Shown here: one piece after another, positions 7,867 to 17,687 of the stretch
Layout: every line of letters starts with the position of its first letter
Numbering within the stretch: the first letter of the stretch is position 1
Assembly: GCA_965248855.1 (NCBI GenBank)
Contig: CBDFKQ010000018.1
Location: 1-64,000 of the forward strand
Reading direction: 5' to 3'
Source: CBDFKQ01 sp965248855
GTDB taxonomy: Bacteria > Bacteroidota > Bacteroidia > Cytophagales > 172606-1
DNA length: 64,000 nt
Program-made: the position numbers and the translations under genes
The notes under the pieces: model-generated
Databases searched by the model: none
Seen by the model: only the letters and a program-made list of their open reading frames with translations
What the model was told of the DNA's origin: nothing

Positions 7867-9678
7867 ATGAATAAAATCATAGAGTTATCTTTTCATTATA
7901 AGTTACAACGGTTTTTCATAATTCTTCTTTTATTAACTCCCCTTGTTAATTTTAATAGCTACGATATTAAATTTTTAGATTTAGGGGCATTTTATTTCTA
8001 TTGCATTTCCATAATCATTATATTTTTTATTTGCCTTTATTTTATCAGCAATAAAGACAGTTTTGTTTTTGATGTAAGTACAATTAACATGGCGTGCTAT
8101 GTTACAGTTTGTTACATATGGTTCAGGTTTTCAATATCCGACACCTTTTCTTTTTCCGGCCATACTTTTTTCCGGTTGTTCTTTTTTACATTTTTATTCT
8201 TCACATTAAAGTTTTTTGATTTTAACCACCAAAAATCATTAAATATAATTATCTGTATTTTTGAAATAATTGCAATAGTGCTTGCTATATACAGCATTCT
8301 GCAATTTTTCAAAATAATTACAATAAAAAGTTTATTCGAAATAACAGGTGTTTTCAATAACCCGAGTATATTAACTAATTATTTTTGTACTGTTTTACCT
8401 GTTTCTCTGGCCGGATTCTATCCGAACGGTAAAGAAAACCCTCGATATAAAATTCAAAACATTATTGGCATAAGCAGCTTTATTTTAATATTAATTGTAA
8501 TTGTGCTTGCAAAAGAAAGAACTGCATGGATATCGGCTATAACAGGGATTGCGACTGTAATTTTTATGAGGAACGAAATCCTGATTTTTAAATTAAAAAA
8601 GTTAATTAAAAAACCTGCTTACATAATCCTCACTGTTACTGTAATCGGTGCATTATCTATTCTGTTATATTTATTTAAAGCAAAATCAGCCGCAGGGAGA
8701 TTATTAATATTAAAAATAACTTTTAATATTATAAAAGAACACCCTTTATGGGGAGTGGGGTATGATAAATTTAAAGCTGTATATAACACCTTTCAATCTA
8801 ATTATTTTTTAAGCAACCCGGACTCTGTTTTTACTTCCCTTGCCGATAATATTTATTTTCCATTTAATGAGTATTTAAATATATGGGCTGAGCTCGGTAT
8901 CATTGGCTTAATATTAGCTTTAATAATCGCTTTCTTATCAGTAAAGAACGGTTATTTGGCTGCCGTTGCAAAACCACAATTATCGGGTTTTTTCGCTTCA
9001 TTTATATCGATTTTAATTTGTGCATTATTTTCTTATCCATTTAATGAAATTTCAATTTTAATAAATGTTTTAATTGTTTTTATCATCATTCGGGCCCGGG
9101 CAAAAATAAAATATACTTTCATAATAAATAAGTTTATTGTAAAAGCTGTAGGAATTTTAGGCATTGCCGGTTTAATATTTATAACTTCTTTAATAATACC
9201 CTTATTTTTAAGTCAAAAGAAATGGGAGCAGGCAGCATTAAAAGCCCGCGCCGGTAATTTTAGTGCCGATTTGTATAAGGGCATGTATCCATTGCTGAAA
9301 CGGAACCCTTACTTTTTATATAATTACGGTGTTGAACTTTCTTCCAATGAATATTATGAAGAAAGTATTATAGTTTTAGAGGAAGCAAATAAATTATTTA
9401 CAAACTCGGATATTTTAGTTTACCTGGCAGACGATTACAAGGCCATCAATAATTATGAAAAGGCTGAAGAACTTTATAAGCTTGCCATTTATATGGTTCC
9501 CAAAAAATTTATTCCAAAATATGCTTTGATGCAATTATACGTTGATACAGGAAATTGTAATGAAGCTGCCTTTTGGGCTAAACAAATTTTGGAAACAACA
9601 ATACAGGTAAATTCTGCGGAAGTGGATTTAATAAAAAAAGAAGCATATGATGTATTAAAAGAAAGATGTGAACAATAA
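7867..9678 (+). CDS. O-antigen ligase/polymerase-like membrane protein with C-terminal TPR domain
   Basis: 603 residues. About ten to twelve hydrophobic segments fill residues 10-455. The large loop contains NIIKEHPLWGVGYDKFKAVY and EYLNIWAELGIIGL, the Wzy_C (O-antigen ligase) signature with its conserved G-x-G and E residues. After the last membrane segment (about 425-450) come 130-150 residues of TPR-like helices (YEESIIVLEEAN, YEKAEELYKLA). Family members ligate or polymerise lipid-linked sugars at the periplasmic face; TPR-tailed ones also glycosylate pili. No glycosyltransferase neighbours, so the substrate cannot be inferred. Confidence 0.85.
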   Translation: MNKIIELSFHYKLQRFFIILLLLTPLVNFNSYDIKFLDLGAFYFYCISIIIIFFICLYFISNKDSFVFDVSTINMACYVTVCYIWFRFSISDTFSFSGHTFFRLFFFTFLFFTLKFFDFNHQKSLNIIICIFEIIAIVLAIYSILQFFKIITIKSLFEITGVFNNPSILTNYFCTVLPVSLAGFYPNGKENPRYKIQNIIGISSFILILIVIVLAKERTAWISAITGIATVIFMRNEILIFKLKKLIKKPAYIILTVTVIGALSILLYLFKAKSAAGRLLILKITFNIIKEHPLWGVGYDKFKAVYNTFQSNYFLSNPDSVFTSLADNIYFPFNEYLNIWAELGIIGLILALIIAFLSVKNGYLAAVAKPQLSGFFASFISILICALFSYPFNEISILINVLIVFIIIRARAKIKYTFIINKFIVKAVGILGIAGLIFITSLIIPLFLSQKKWEQAALKARAGNFSADLYKGMYPLLKRNPYFLYNYGVELSSNEYYEESIIVLEEANKLFTNSDILVYLADDYKAINNYEKAEELYKLAIYMVPKKFIPKYALMQLYVDTGNCNEAAFWAKQILETTIQVNSAEVDLIKKEAYDVLKERCEQ

Positions 9679-9698
9679 GGTATTTCCACAGTTAATAT

Positions 9699-11234
9699 TC
9701 ACCAAAAAACCTGCTTGTCTCCCGATAAGGTAAACGGCCTTATCCTTGTCTGATAATTTGGTATATTATAATTAATTAAGCGATACAATCCATTAGGATT
9801 TAAAGAGCAGATGAATGTAAAATATTTCCCTTCTATCTTCTTTTGTGTAGGTATATCTTTCCAATTATCAGAAACCTCATCCCAATACTGTAATTGATAA
9901 TTATCCGTTGTCGGGCATTTGTTTATCACTCCATCTTCAAACCTGTTAAATTCAGTTAATTTAATAAGTTTATTAAATTTGCTGCTCCCGTTAAGTAAAT
10001 TTACAGACCCGTCAGCACTTAAGATAAAAGGCCGTGCTGCGGGCTTTAATTCGCCTTCTTTATAATACATCACATTATAGAGAACGTTTCTTCCTATATT
10101 ATTAAAGGTAACTTTATTGGATTCAATTTTCCCCCAATCAATCGGTTGCCATGAGCCGTTATAAACACATATATAAGCAAATTTATGTGAAGAGACTTTG
10201 TCAAGAGTTAAATTGATATCAGTAACGGGCACATATTCCCTTGTCACATCTTTGAAAAAATAATTTCGAAAAAAAGCCGGGATATCTTTCATTTCACTGA
10301 TTGAAGCAAGGCTTCCTGTTTGCTTTGAAAATGTCCATCTGTATACTTTAGCTATCCTATAATACGATTTAAAATCTTCCCCTATTTTGTGCTCCAAAGG
10401 AGAATCTTCCGCCCCTCCGAAATGAACATTTTTATCTTTTAATATCATACTATTCCAAGAATGTCCGGATCTTTAATGCCCCCATACAGGTACAAAATCA
10501 ATAGCCACCGGAAGCCCGAAAGAGCGCATGGCATACGAAGCAATCATAGTCAAATCTTCACAACTCCCTAATTTGCTTTTAACGATTTCATCTAAAGATT
10601 GACGATTGATGGCAGCAAAAGATCTGATATCATATTTAACCCTTTTTTTAAGCTCATTGTTAACAGCAGTACAAACCTTAATCGGGTCTTCATAAGGAGC
10701 CAATGATTTTTTTAAAGAATCGAATTCGTTATCAAAATACTTATTCCAATCCGAAAGTGCTTCATCTCTTATTCTATAGGGTAAAACATATTCATAAAAA
10801 GTATTCAAATCAATATTTTTATCCCATTTATTGTTTTTATACTCATCAAAGGCATGGTCTATTATATTAATCAGGTAACCTGTAGTAACCCTGCTGCTGT
10901 CCGGAATGAATACCGGTTTTAATTCAGTGTCTTCGAGAATGGTATTTAATACTTTAAATGAAGCTTCACGATTAGGATAAATGTATGGGTTGTAGGTTAT
11001 AGCCTCGCCTTCCTCATTTATTAATTGATTGCCCAATGTATAATGTTCTTTTATACATTTAATAAGGAATTGGGCTGCTTTTAACTTTTCAACTTCCTTA
11101 ATGGCCTTATAGTGATCTATAACTTCTTTATAATTATAAGATGGTTTATCATTGTTCTCATAATATTTCTGCTTTAACTGGCACCCACCAATTATTAAAA
11201 TAAATAAGAATGTAATTTTCTTAATTGGTTTCAT
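9699..11234 (-). pseudogene. Transglutaminase-like lipoprotein interrupted by an in-frame TAA
   Basis: Two open stretches lie in one frame, separated only by a TAA at 10473-10475. The first begins with a lipoprotein signal (FLFILIIGGC, lipobox Cys at residue 18), has the helical KAAQFLIKCIKEHYTLG region, and carries the transglutaminase Cys in LGSCEDLTMIAS. Eight codons after the stop come RSGHSWNS, with the catalytic His, then a beta-rich C-terminal domain of about 250 residues. Intact length would be about 511. Cys and His of the triad are on opposite sides of the stop, so without readthrough the protein is inactive. Downstream translation could restart at the ATG at 10448. Confidence 0.82.
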
Positions 11235-11426
11235 TTAATATATTAGTTTAAATAACTTGCATTTAATAAAAAATGCAACAATAAAGTTTACGCATATTAA
11301 CATTCTATATTCTTTCTTAAATTATTTAATCATTATCTTTTATTACTAACTTGTAATATTAAAAATAATAAATCTACTTGCTGAAAATAATTACATTCAA
11401 CAATTTCTTTTTCAACCACCTAATTA

Positions 11427-13286
11427 ATGAAACCACATTTATCAATCAAAAAAGGTAATTCTGCCTTTTTAAAGTTTCATGTTGCTGCCGTTTTATCTTT
11501 ACTTTTTTCATTTACAGTTTTCGGCCAAAATTCTGATAACACTTATTACAAAAAAGATTATCCAAAAAAGATGACTAAACCATTGGATAACGGTTTTTTT
11601 ACCCGCCATGTTGATTTTGAGAAGAGCATGGCAGGTTATCGCCTGACTATGGACGCCTTGCACGCCCGCTCGGGAAGAGGGTCTGTAAGGATGGGTGCCG
11701 ATTTGGAAAAACTTAATATTTCCGATTCCCATTTTAAAGACAGCAGGGAAATAATAACCGAAGCTTATATAAATGTGCCCCTATCCAATAAAAGAACAGA
11801 TGCCCCCGGCATAGGCATTATGCAGCTTTACCGGACAGATAAAATATACCTGCAGCATGAGGCGATGATAAAGGATGGTGCAAACAGTATATTTTCGTTA
11901 GTGGCTGCAGGGAGCCAAATATACAAATCCGTTAAAAATTCCCGCAGGCCAAAAGCCTATTTGGTTATGGAAGTATTTGACCGGGAGGGTAAACTTAAAT
12001 CAGTAAGTCATAACAGGGTAACATATGCATCTGTAAAAGAATGGGATAAAGTAACTTTACGAGGTGTGGTGCCTGCCGGTGGCAGTTATAAAATATCGGT
12101 TTGGAACCATACAGGCAAAAAAATATATGTGGATGACATAAGCTTTAAGGACAGGGCAATACTTAGAACCGCCGGCCAAAGCCCTGCAGATACAACAAAA
12201 CAAAAACCGGGTTATCCAAAAGTTAAACCTGGTTCGCCAAGGCCAATCCCTACCCTTTCGCTTAATGAAGGAGCTCTTCCGGGTGCAGATGGTGGGGGTG
12301 GTGGCTCCGGCGCTCCTTCTCCACCAAATGCCGGAGGCGGTGGAGGTGGAGGTGGAGATGGAGATGGAGGAGGGGGCGATGATGGTGGCGATACTGGTGG
12401 TGGCGGCGGTTCAGGAGATGGTAGTGGCGACACTGGTACTGGAGGTAGTGGTAATACCGGAGGAGGTGATGGCTCAAATAATGGAAGTGGTAATTCTGGA
12501 GATAGTGGTGGTTCAAGCAGCGGCGGCAGCGGTTCAGGCAGCGAGACGAGTGCTACAATAGTTCCTTACGGCGCACCTAAAAACCCTGCAAAAGGAACTA
12601 TCTATTTTTCTCAAAACGGAACTAAATATATATTTGATGGTAAATATTGGGTTATGCCACTTAAAGATGTTGAAGTAAAAGGCACTCCGCCAAGCAACCC
12701 CACTAATGGTTTAATATATTTTTTTATAGACCCTATTACCAAAGTAATGACTACTTATACTTATATTACAGATAAGGATGGTATAACTTATAACAGTTGG
12801 GTGACTAAGGTTGTTGAAGCTATAAATAATTTAGACGAAATTGAAATATTTGATAATTTATGTAGTGGTGGAAAAAGAGCTTTAGCACTTCAGGATAAAT
12901 ATAACAAAGAGGCATCGTGTTTTGTAACAAAAGATGGTGAAGTAATAATTTTACCATTTTTAAATAATACTTCGGAGCACGTAAAAGTTGAATTTCCAAT
13001 TTTGGATAATCAAAAAAGGAAACTAGCGGATATATACGACGACAACGGCCATACCTATTTACAAATCAATGATTATAATAAAAACTCAGCATCTACTTAT
13101 CAAATTGTTGCAGGTCTTCACACACATCCCATAGGGCCAGGTCTTTTATCAGATATTCCAAGTGGTGACGATTTTCAAAACTCCGCAAATTTTCCTTATT
13201 TATCTCAATATATTTTAAATAAAAATAACATTATACAATATAATAGTACCGAAGTTTTATATACTCAACCTTATAATTGTAAATAA
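11427..13286 (+). CDS. Secreted Gly-rich multidomain protein with C-terminal JAB/MPN-like domain
   Basis: 619 residues. Signal peptide about 1-34 (ending FGQ). Residues 40-250 look like a beta-sandwich, carbohydrate-binding-like. A Gly/Ser/Asp linker spans about 285-372. Then two repeats of the APKNPAKGTIYF...GKYWV kind, as in fibre or tail proteins, near 385-440. The C-terminus near 565-580 has LHTHPIGPG...SDIPSGDD, resembling the HxH...SxxD metal site of JAB peptidases seen in polymorphic-toxin tails. Base composition drops in G+C after the linker, as if the C-terminus had been exchanged. A small secreted gene starts two bases after the stop. Toxin-like function is inference. Confidence 0.65.
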   Translation: MKPHLSIKKGNSAFLKFHVAAVLSLLFSFTVFGQNSDNTYYKKDYPKKMTKPLDNGFFTRHVDFEKSMAGYRLTMDALHARSGRGSVRMGADLEKLNISDSHFKDSREIITEAYINVPLSNKRTDAPGIGIMQLYRTDKIYLQHEAMIKDGANSIFSLVAAGSQIYKSVKNSRRPKAYLVMEVFDREGKLKSVSHNRVTYASVKEWDKVTLRGVVPAGGSYKISVWNHTGKKIYVDDISFKDRAILRTAGQSPADTTKQKPGYPKVKPGSPRPIPTLSLNEGALPGADGGGGGSGAPSPPNAGGGGGGGGDGDGGGGDDGGDTGGGGGSGDGSGDTGTGGSGNTGGGDGSNNGSGNSGDSGGSSSGGSGSGSETSATIVPYGAPKNPAKGTIYFSQNGTKYIFDGKYWVMPLKDVEVKGTPPSNPTNGLIYFFIDPITKVMTTYTYITDKDGITYNSWVTKVVEAINNLDEIEIFDNLCSGGKRALALQDKYNKEASCFVTKDGEVIILPFLNNTSEHVKVEFPILDNQKRKLADIYDDNGHTYLQINDYNKNSASTYQIVAGLHTHPIGPGLLSDIPSGDDFQNSANFPYLSQYILNKNNIIQYNSTEVLYTQPYNCK

Positions 13287-13287
13287 T

Positions 13288-13845
13288 ATGAAATTAATAA
13301 AAATCACATTAAATTTTTTTATTTTAATATTAACAATTTCAGCAAACTCTCAAATTTGTGAGAAAGTAAAGATTGACTCAGAATCAATAAAAAAAGATAT
13401 TATTTATGACTTTATTAAGGAATGCAAACATAATGGTTCTTTTATTCATGAAAAGGGAGTGGTTAAACTAAATATTTATAAAAATAAAGAAGATAAATAT
13501 TGCTGGTTATTAATACCATTAATCGAGGATAGCTATAAAGATAATCCTCCAGAAAAATATGCAGAGGTAGGTGTAGATATTGTATTAATTTACGATGCGA
13601 ATAACATTGGTCATGAATTACCAACAGATGGAAGGAAACATGCAAAATTAAATGAATGCCTTGAAGAAGTAATTGGAGATTATTTATACATAAGGCCAAC
13701 TCAAAAAAGAAGGACTTTTGAATATGTTGATGCGGCTGGCAAAGTTAGAAAAACACAAAAACATATAATTAAAGGTGGAAATGGCGGAAGCTTAGTAATT
13801 GAATTTAATAAAGATGGGACTTATGTAACTAAAAAACCGGTGTAG
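13288..13845 (+). CDS. Small secreted protein, possible partner of the JAB-like protein
   Basis: 185 residues, not recognised. Signal peptide about 1-20 (FILILTISANS, then Q). Mature part is mixed alpha/beta with CEKVKIDSE, KYCWLLIPLI, GVDIVLIYDANN and a basic PTQKRRTFEY stretch. It follows the JAB-like gene by one base between stop and ATG, so the pair is one transcript and probably translationally coupled. In polymorphic-toxin loci the gene in this place is often the immunity protein; nothing in the sequence proves that here. Ends before a set of strong hairpins. Confidence 0.6.
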   Translation: MKLIKITLNFFILILTISANSQICEKVKIDSESIKKDIIYDFIKECKHNGSFIHEKGVVKLNIYKNKEDKYCWLLIPLIEDSYKDNPPEKYAEVGVDIVLIYDANNIGHELPTDGRKHAKLNECLEEVIGDYLYIRPTQKRRTFEYVDAAGKVRKTQKHIIKGGNGGSLVIEFNKDGTYVTKKPV

Positions 13846-13863
13846 CCCAAAACTTCTCAACAT

Positions 13864-13962
13864 AGTCTTAGCGTCTCGCTAGGACTTAAGATATTATAAG
13901 CGTCCGCTTGTTTTTTAACAAGCGGACGCTTATTAAAGATAGGTGCGTAGCGGATGCTACGA
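13864..13962. repeat. Three hairpins in tandem, including a strong terminator
   Basis: First AGTCTTAGCG/CGCTAGGACT (13864-13886, one mismatch), then a perfect 17-bp stem ATAAGCGTCCGCTTGTT with a TTTT loop (13896-13933), then CGTAGC-GGAT-GCTACG (about 13946-13961). The middle one probably ends the JAB operon. The GC-rich stems contrast with the AT-rich surroundings. Confidence 0.75.
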
Positions 13963-13970
13963 CCAGAAGT

Positions 13971-14005
13971 GAGTCCCTGAAATAGGAAACCCTGCTGGTA
14001 AGTAA
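13971..14005 (+). repeat. GCAGGGTC palindromic repeat, copy 1 (half degraded)
   Basis: GTCCCTGAAATAGGAAACCC followed by TGCTGGTAAGTAAA. Matches copies at 15321-15348 (inverted) and 15565-15602. Confidence 0.7.
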
Positions 14006-14009
14006 AGCA

Positions 14010-14107
14010 CCTAAATTATTGATATTTTGATATATTAATAATTTTTACTCGTTTTTCGCTTTTGTTGGTATTCTACCAAAAAAAGAATAGCCGACAGCCG
14101 ATGTCCA
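14010..14107 (+). repeat. TTGGTA hairpin family, copy 3
   Basis: CACCTAAATTATTGATATTT is followed by the hairpin TTGGTATTCTACCAA and GAATAGCCGACAGCCGAT, then diverges. Contains AT-motif copy c at 14016-14048. Joined directly to the GCAGGGTC repeat. Confidence 0.75.
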
Positions 14108-14247
14108 AAAAAATATTTCTCCAATTGAAATATAAGATTTACGTTTATAGTCAAAAATACTTTTTTCCATATAACAGGTTGAATAAAAAGAAAATTTATA
14201 ATTTGGCACAAAATAGGTAAATATTTAAATGAGCTAACAAAAATTTG

Positions 14248-14271
14248 GTTCGTGGGTACACGAACCAAGGC
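14248..14271. repeat. Perfect 10-bp-stem hairpin
   Basis: TTGGTTCGTG-GGTA-CACGAACCAA, immediately upstream of the cassette-like gene. GC content and symmetry stand out from the flanks. Confidence 0.7.
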
Positions 14272-14330
14272 AGGGGACGCATCGCCAAGCCTTAAACGTT
14301 ATGCTTAATTATTGCAGACACCATAGCAGA

Positions 14331-15257
14331 ATGAAATTATCCATTACCATATTGACACTTTTTGCTTCGTTCCAAATTTCCGGACAGAATGTTACATATT
14401 TAAAAACGACAGGAAAGAAAAATCTTCATTATTTGGAATTCAATATGGATAATGTGAAAGTGTATAAAATGGGTTCATATTTTGACAAGGCGGGTTCAGG
14501 TTCAGCTATAATATTGATTGACACATTAATCTTAACAAAAGAAAATGAATTTAAAGGAAAACAATACTCTCTCTTTAAGAACGAAACCCATTTTACACTA
14601 CTTACCGACAATGGAAAGAAATATGAAACAGAACGAGAAAACGACCTAAATAAAGTAAACTCAGAATTAAATAATGCTTATTGTCTAAAAAGCTACTTTG
14701 ACATGAGTAATAAATTAAACAAAGAATTCCCATTATATCATTACACTTTTAGATATGGGTATTATGCTTGGGAAAAGCAACCCAACAAAACTATTAGTCA
14801 TGACAAATTTATTATACAGACAAACCAAGAAATGGTAATAATTTATGACAGCATTTCTAGAAAGCAGACTTCCTTAACTAAAACGACAAATTTTATAACT
14901 ACGAATGTTAGACAAGCAAATTATTCCATTTTGAAAGACAGCATGAGTACATTACCTATTGATTACCGACCTCAAAGTGGATATTTTGACAAATCAGTTT
15001 ATCAAATGGTAAAAGCAAACCCAGAGTATTTTTATAAACTATTGCAGGACTTTCCCACATGCAAAGAATTTATTTACTTTGCTGTTGACCAAGACAAAGG
15101 GCTAATAAAACAACTAAAACAAGTGCAAGGATATGACGACTTGAAAAAAGAATTTTTTAAAGAATATAAATATGGAAAAACAATGAATTATAGAATTATT
15201 GGGACATATGCAATCATTGCAGGGCTATTAACTTGGTTGATAATCGCAAAACCATAA
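14331..15257 (+). CDS. Hypothetical exported protein with C-terminal membrane helix
   Basis: 308 residues from the ATG at 14331, chosen because it begins a good signal peptide (MKLSITILTLFASFQISGQ); an ATG ten codons upstream would bury it. Not recognised. The body is hydrophilic, with YHYTFRYGYYAWE and QSGYFDKSVYQMVKANPEYFYKLL. The last 18 residues (IIGTYAIIAGLLTWLIIA) form a membrane anchor, so the protein probably spans the periplasm. It lies alone between unusual borders: a hairpin and AAACGTTATGC upstream, GCGTTAGTGGGC downstream, which give it the look of a mobile gene cassette. Confidence 0.6.
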   Translation: MKLSITILTLFASFQISGQNVTYLKTTGKKNLHYLEFNMDNVKVYKMGSYFDKAGSGSAIILIDTLILTKENEFKGKQYSLFKNETHFTLLTDNGKKYETERENDLNKVNSELNNAYCLKSYFDMSNKLNKEFPLYHYTFRYGYYAWEKQPNKTISHDKFIIQTNQEMVIIYDSISRKQTSLTKTTNFITTNVRQANYSILKDSMSTLPIDYRPQSGYFDKSVYQMVKANPEYFYKLLQDFPTCKEFIYFAVDQDKGLIKQLKQVQGYDDLKKEFFKEYKYGKTMNYRIIGTYAIIAGLLTWLIIAKP

Positions 15258-15320
15258 ATAACTAAGCATAAATGGGTTTTGCGTTAGTGGGCGGAAAGAA
15301 GCCCTTCTATCCTTTCTCCA

Positions 15321-15348
15321 GCAGGGTCTCCTTTTTCAGGGACCCTGC
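15321..15348 (-). repeat. GCAGGGTC palindromic repeat, copy 2
   Basis: GCAGGGTC, 12-base loop, GACCCTGC: a perfect 8-bp stem. Inverted relative to copies 1 and 3. Confidence 0.8.
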
Positions 15349-15564
15349 ATTTTATTAGTTTATATTTTAATTTCATTTTTATCTTAGTCATATGTAAGTC
15401 AAAAGTTGAAGTATATGCACCCGAGCCCTTAGTTACAAAATGGTTTTGGCTGACAAGCCTATTGATAACAAACATAGTTGTATAAAATATTAAAATCCTA
15501 CTTAAAAGGGTTTTAAATCAAAATTCACTTAATTAATATTATTTGAAGAGAGTTGAATATTAAC

Positions 15565-15602
15565 GCAGGGTCCCTGAAATAGGAGACCCTGCCGGTAAGT
15601 AA
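15565..15602 (+). repeat. GCAGGGTC palindromic repeat, copy 3
   Basis: GCAGGGTCCCTGAAATAGGA then GACCCTGC and the CGGTAAGTAA tail shared with copy 1. Confidence 0.8.
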
Positions 15603-15681
15603 GCAGGTAATCCGAATATTACCACCCGGATTACCTGCTTTAGCAATTGTTTGAATTAGAAAAAAAATTCAGAAAGCCTCG

Positions 15682-17687
15682 TTATTTAAAAACCTTTTTC
15701 AAGACTGAATATCCGGTTGGTCTGTAAATATGAATGGTTTGTTCCTTTTCATCCAGTATCACTTCTATCCGCTGTCCCGGTTTTACTTCCGGTAAATCGT
15801 TTTTCTTGTTTGAATTGCCTGTGGTATAATATCCTTTAATAGTATAGGCAGGAATTCCTTCCGAACCTTTCAATACAAGTCTTCTTTTTCCGTTGGCCGG
15901 GGTATTGCTTATTAATTGTAAGGGCGCGCTTATTCTTTTAAGGGTGTCATAAGAAGGTTTGGGGTTTAACTTGATGTCGCATATTCCATGCACCCTTTGA
16001 GGATAAGCATAAGTGGAATCTTCACCGATAAATGTCCTATAATCATTAAGACAAAAATAAATAGCTCCTGCCACGTGCTTTGCTGCTCCGTACACGGCTA
16101 ATTGTTGTACCATTTCCTCACAACGCCTTTTATCTCCGCCCTTGAATCTGGGTTCGCACAGCCCCCATTCGGATATTACCAAAGGTTTGGTCGGATAGTC
16201 TTCATGCATCTTTTGAAGGTGGTAGGGTATTTCTTTCAGGTTTGCACTGTACCAGCTGCTGTAATATTCGTTGAACATCAGCACATCGCAAAGCCCGGTA
16301 GCTCATCCAAAAGGGTTTGGTTGTCAAATCGGTGGAATCCAAGCTTGTTGCTCACATAGTTCACTTGACGGGTAGAATCCAGTGATTTGGCATACTTATA
16401 CAATTTTTCGATAGATGAAATATTGATGGCTTTTCTGCTTTCCAGTTCATTGCCTACGCCCCATGATATTATACTCGGATGGTTATAATGATCACTTACC
16501 ATCTCATCGAGGTGTTGGTAACCCAAACGCAGCAATGTATCATTGAGTAAGGTAGGGGCTCCCCAATATGGAATCTCTTCCTGAATCAAAATACCATTCC
16601 TGTCGCACCAGTCAAGTACAAATTCATCTTGTTGAAAATGAAAACGGGTATAAATACAATTTACATTCTTCATCAAAATCAAGTTTTTCTTAAAATCATT
16701 GGTGTCTTCTGCCATACCACGTTCCAATGTACTACCCACCATCCATTCTATTCCCATCAGCCTCATGGGTTCACCATTTAATACAAAGCGGTCCTTTTCG
16801 GTTTTAAGGCTTCGGAAAACGAAAACCGAGGAGAATTCATCTACTTGTTTACCTCTGATGTAAAGAGCAACGGTTATTTTGTACAGATTAGGATGATCGA
16901 AATGCCAGGGCTTTATTTTATGGAAAGAAAGGGTTGATTGAAAAGTGCCTTTTGTGAAGGTGGTTTTCATATCTCCCGTAAAGAGGCTGTTTTTTGTAGC
17001 CTGGTTTTCTTCAGTTATAGTTGCTTTCATGCGAACATCATCCGGCTTAATGGATGGATCGAGCAAGGCAATTTTTATCCCTGCCAACCCTGTTGTTCCC
17101 TCAGGAGTGGCGGTGATTTGTATGTTTTTGATGGCTTGTTTATCAGTAGTGATCAAGTATACTTTCCGGATAATACCTCCATCGTTTGCCCAGTCGAAAG
17201 ATTTTAAGAAGGGAATATTTTCCCGCGAAAATGAATTGTCTGCACAAACTATGATGCGGTTCTTGCCCGGCCTTATATAAGGGGAAACATCAATAAAAAA
17301 CTTGTTAAATCCGCTTCCTGCATGAGAGCCGGCTTTTTGTCCGTTTATGTAAACGGTGGCATTGTGATAAACAGCGTCAAACTGTAGACGAACAAGTTTC
17401 TGCAATTGGGACGCAGATATTTCAACATCATATTGATACCATCCTTTCCCGGCATATTTCTCCAGACCGGGTGTGGTATTCCATGTATGGGGAACTTTTA
17501 CTTTAACGCTTTTTGCAGGAATGCCCTTGCTCCAGTCTGTAGTATTTGACTTAGCGGAATCTATGGCAAACAGCCAGTCGCCTGAAAGGGAGATTTTTTG
17601 ACGAAACGTTTGTGCTTGGCTCGCTGATGAGACAAGAAAGACGCACAGGACCAAGGTTTTTGTTAAGCGTTTGGAATGGATATTCAT
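15682..17687 (-). pseudogene. Glycoside hydrolase family 2 (beta-galactosidase/beta-glucuronidase-like), frameshifted
   Basis: A 668-residue GH2 enzyme broken near 16287-16291. The upstream piece (ATG at 17687) has a signal peptide ending SQAQ, the sugar-binding jelly roll (LSGDWLF, PHTWNTTPG, WYQYDVEI, GSHAGSGFNKF), an Ig-like domain and the barrel with the acid/base Glu in WGVGNELE. The downstream piece, in another frame, resumes DVLMFNEYYSSWY and has the nucleophile Glu in LVISEWG. Adding one base in GGCTTTGCGATGTG restores G-F-A-D-V-L-M. A short C-terminal beta domain follows. Exported beta-glycosidase if intact; exact sugar unknown. Confidence 0.88.

Larger units (their letters stand above)
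15258..15681. other. 424-bp gene-less region with palindromic repeats
   Basis: Holds the GCGTTAGTGGGC border near 15280 and two copies of the GCAGGGTC palindrome in opposite orientation (15321-15348 and 15565-15602), with AT-rich sequence of no recognised content between them. Confidence 0.6.

Noticed and set aside
12212..12561. Long Pro-rich and His-rich frames opposite the Gly-rich linker
   Set aside because: They are antisense or off-frame readings of the GGN repeat of the secreted protein; composition follows directly from it.
14248..15310. True integron gene cassette with attC
   Set aside because: GTTATGC and GTTAGTG do not match GTTRRRY, and no integrase or complete paired boxes were seen.
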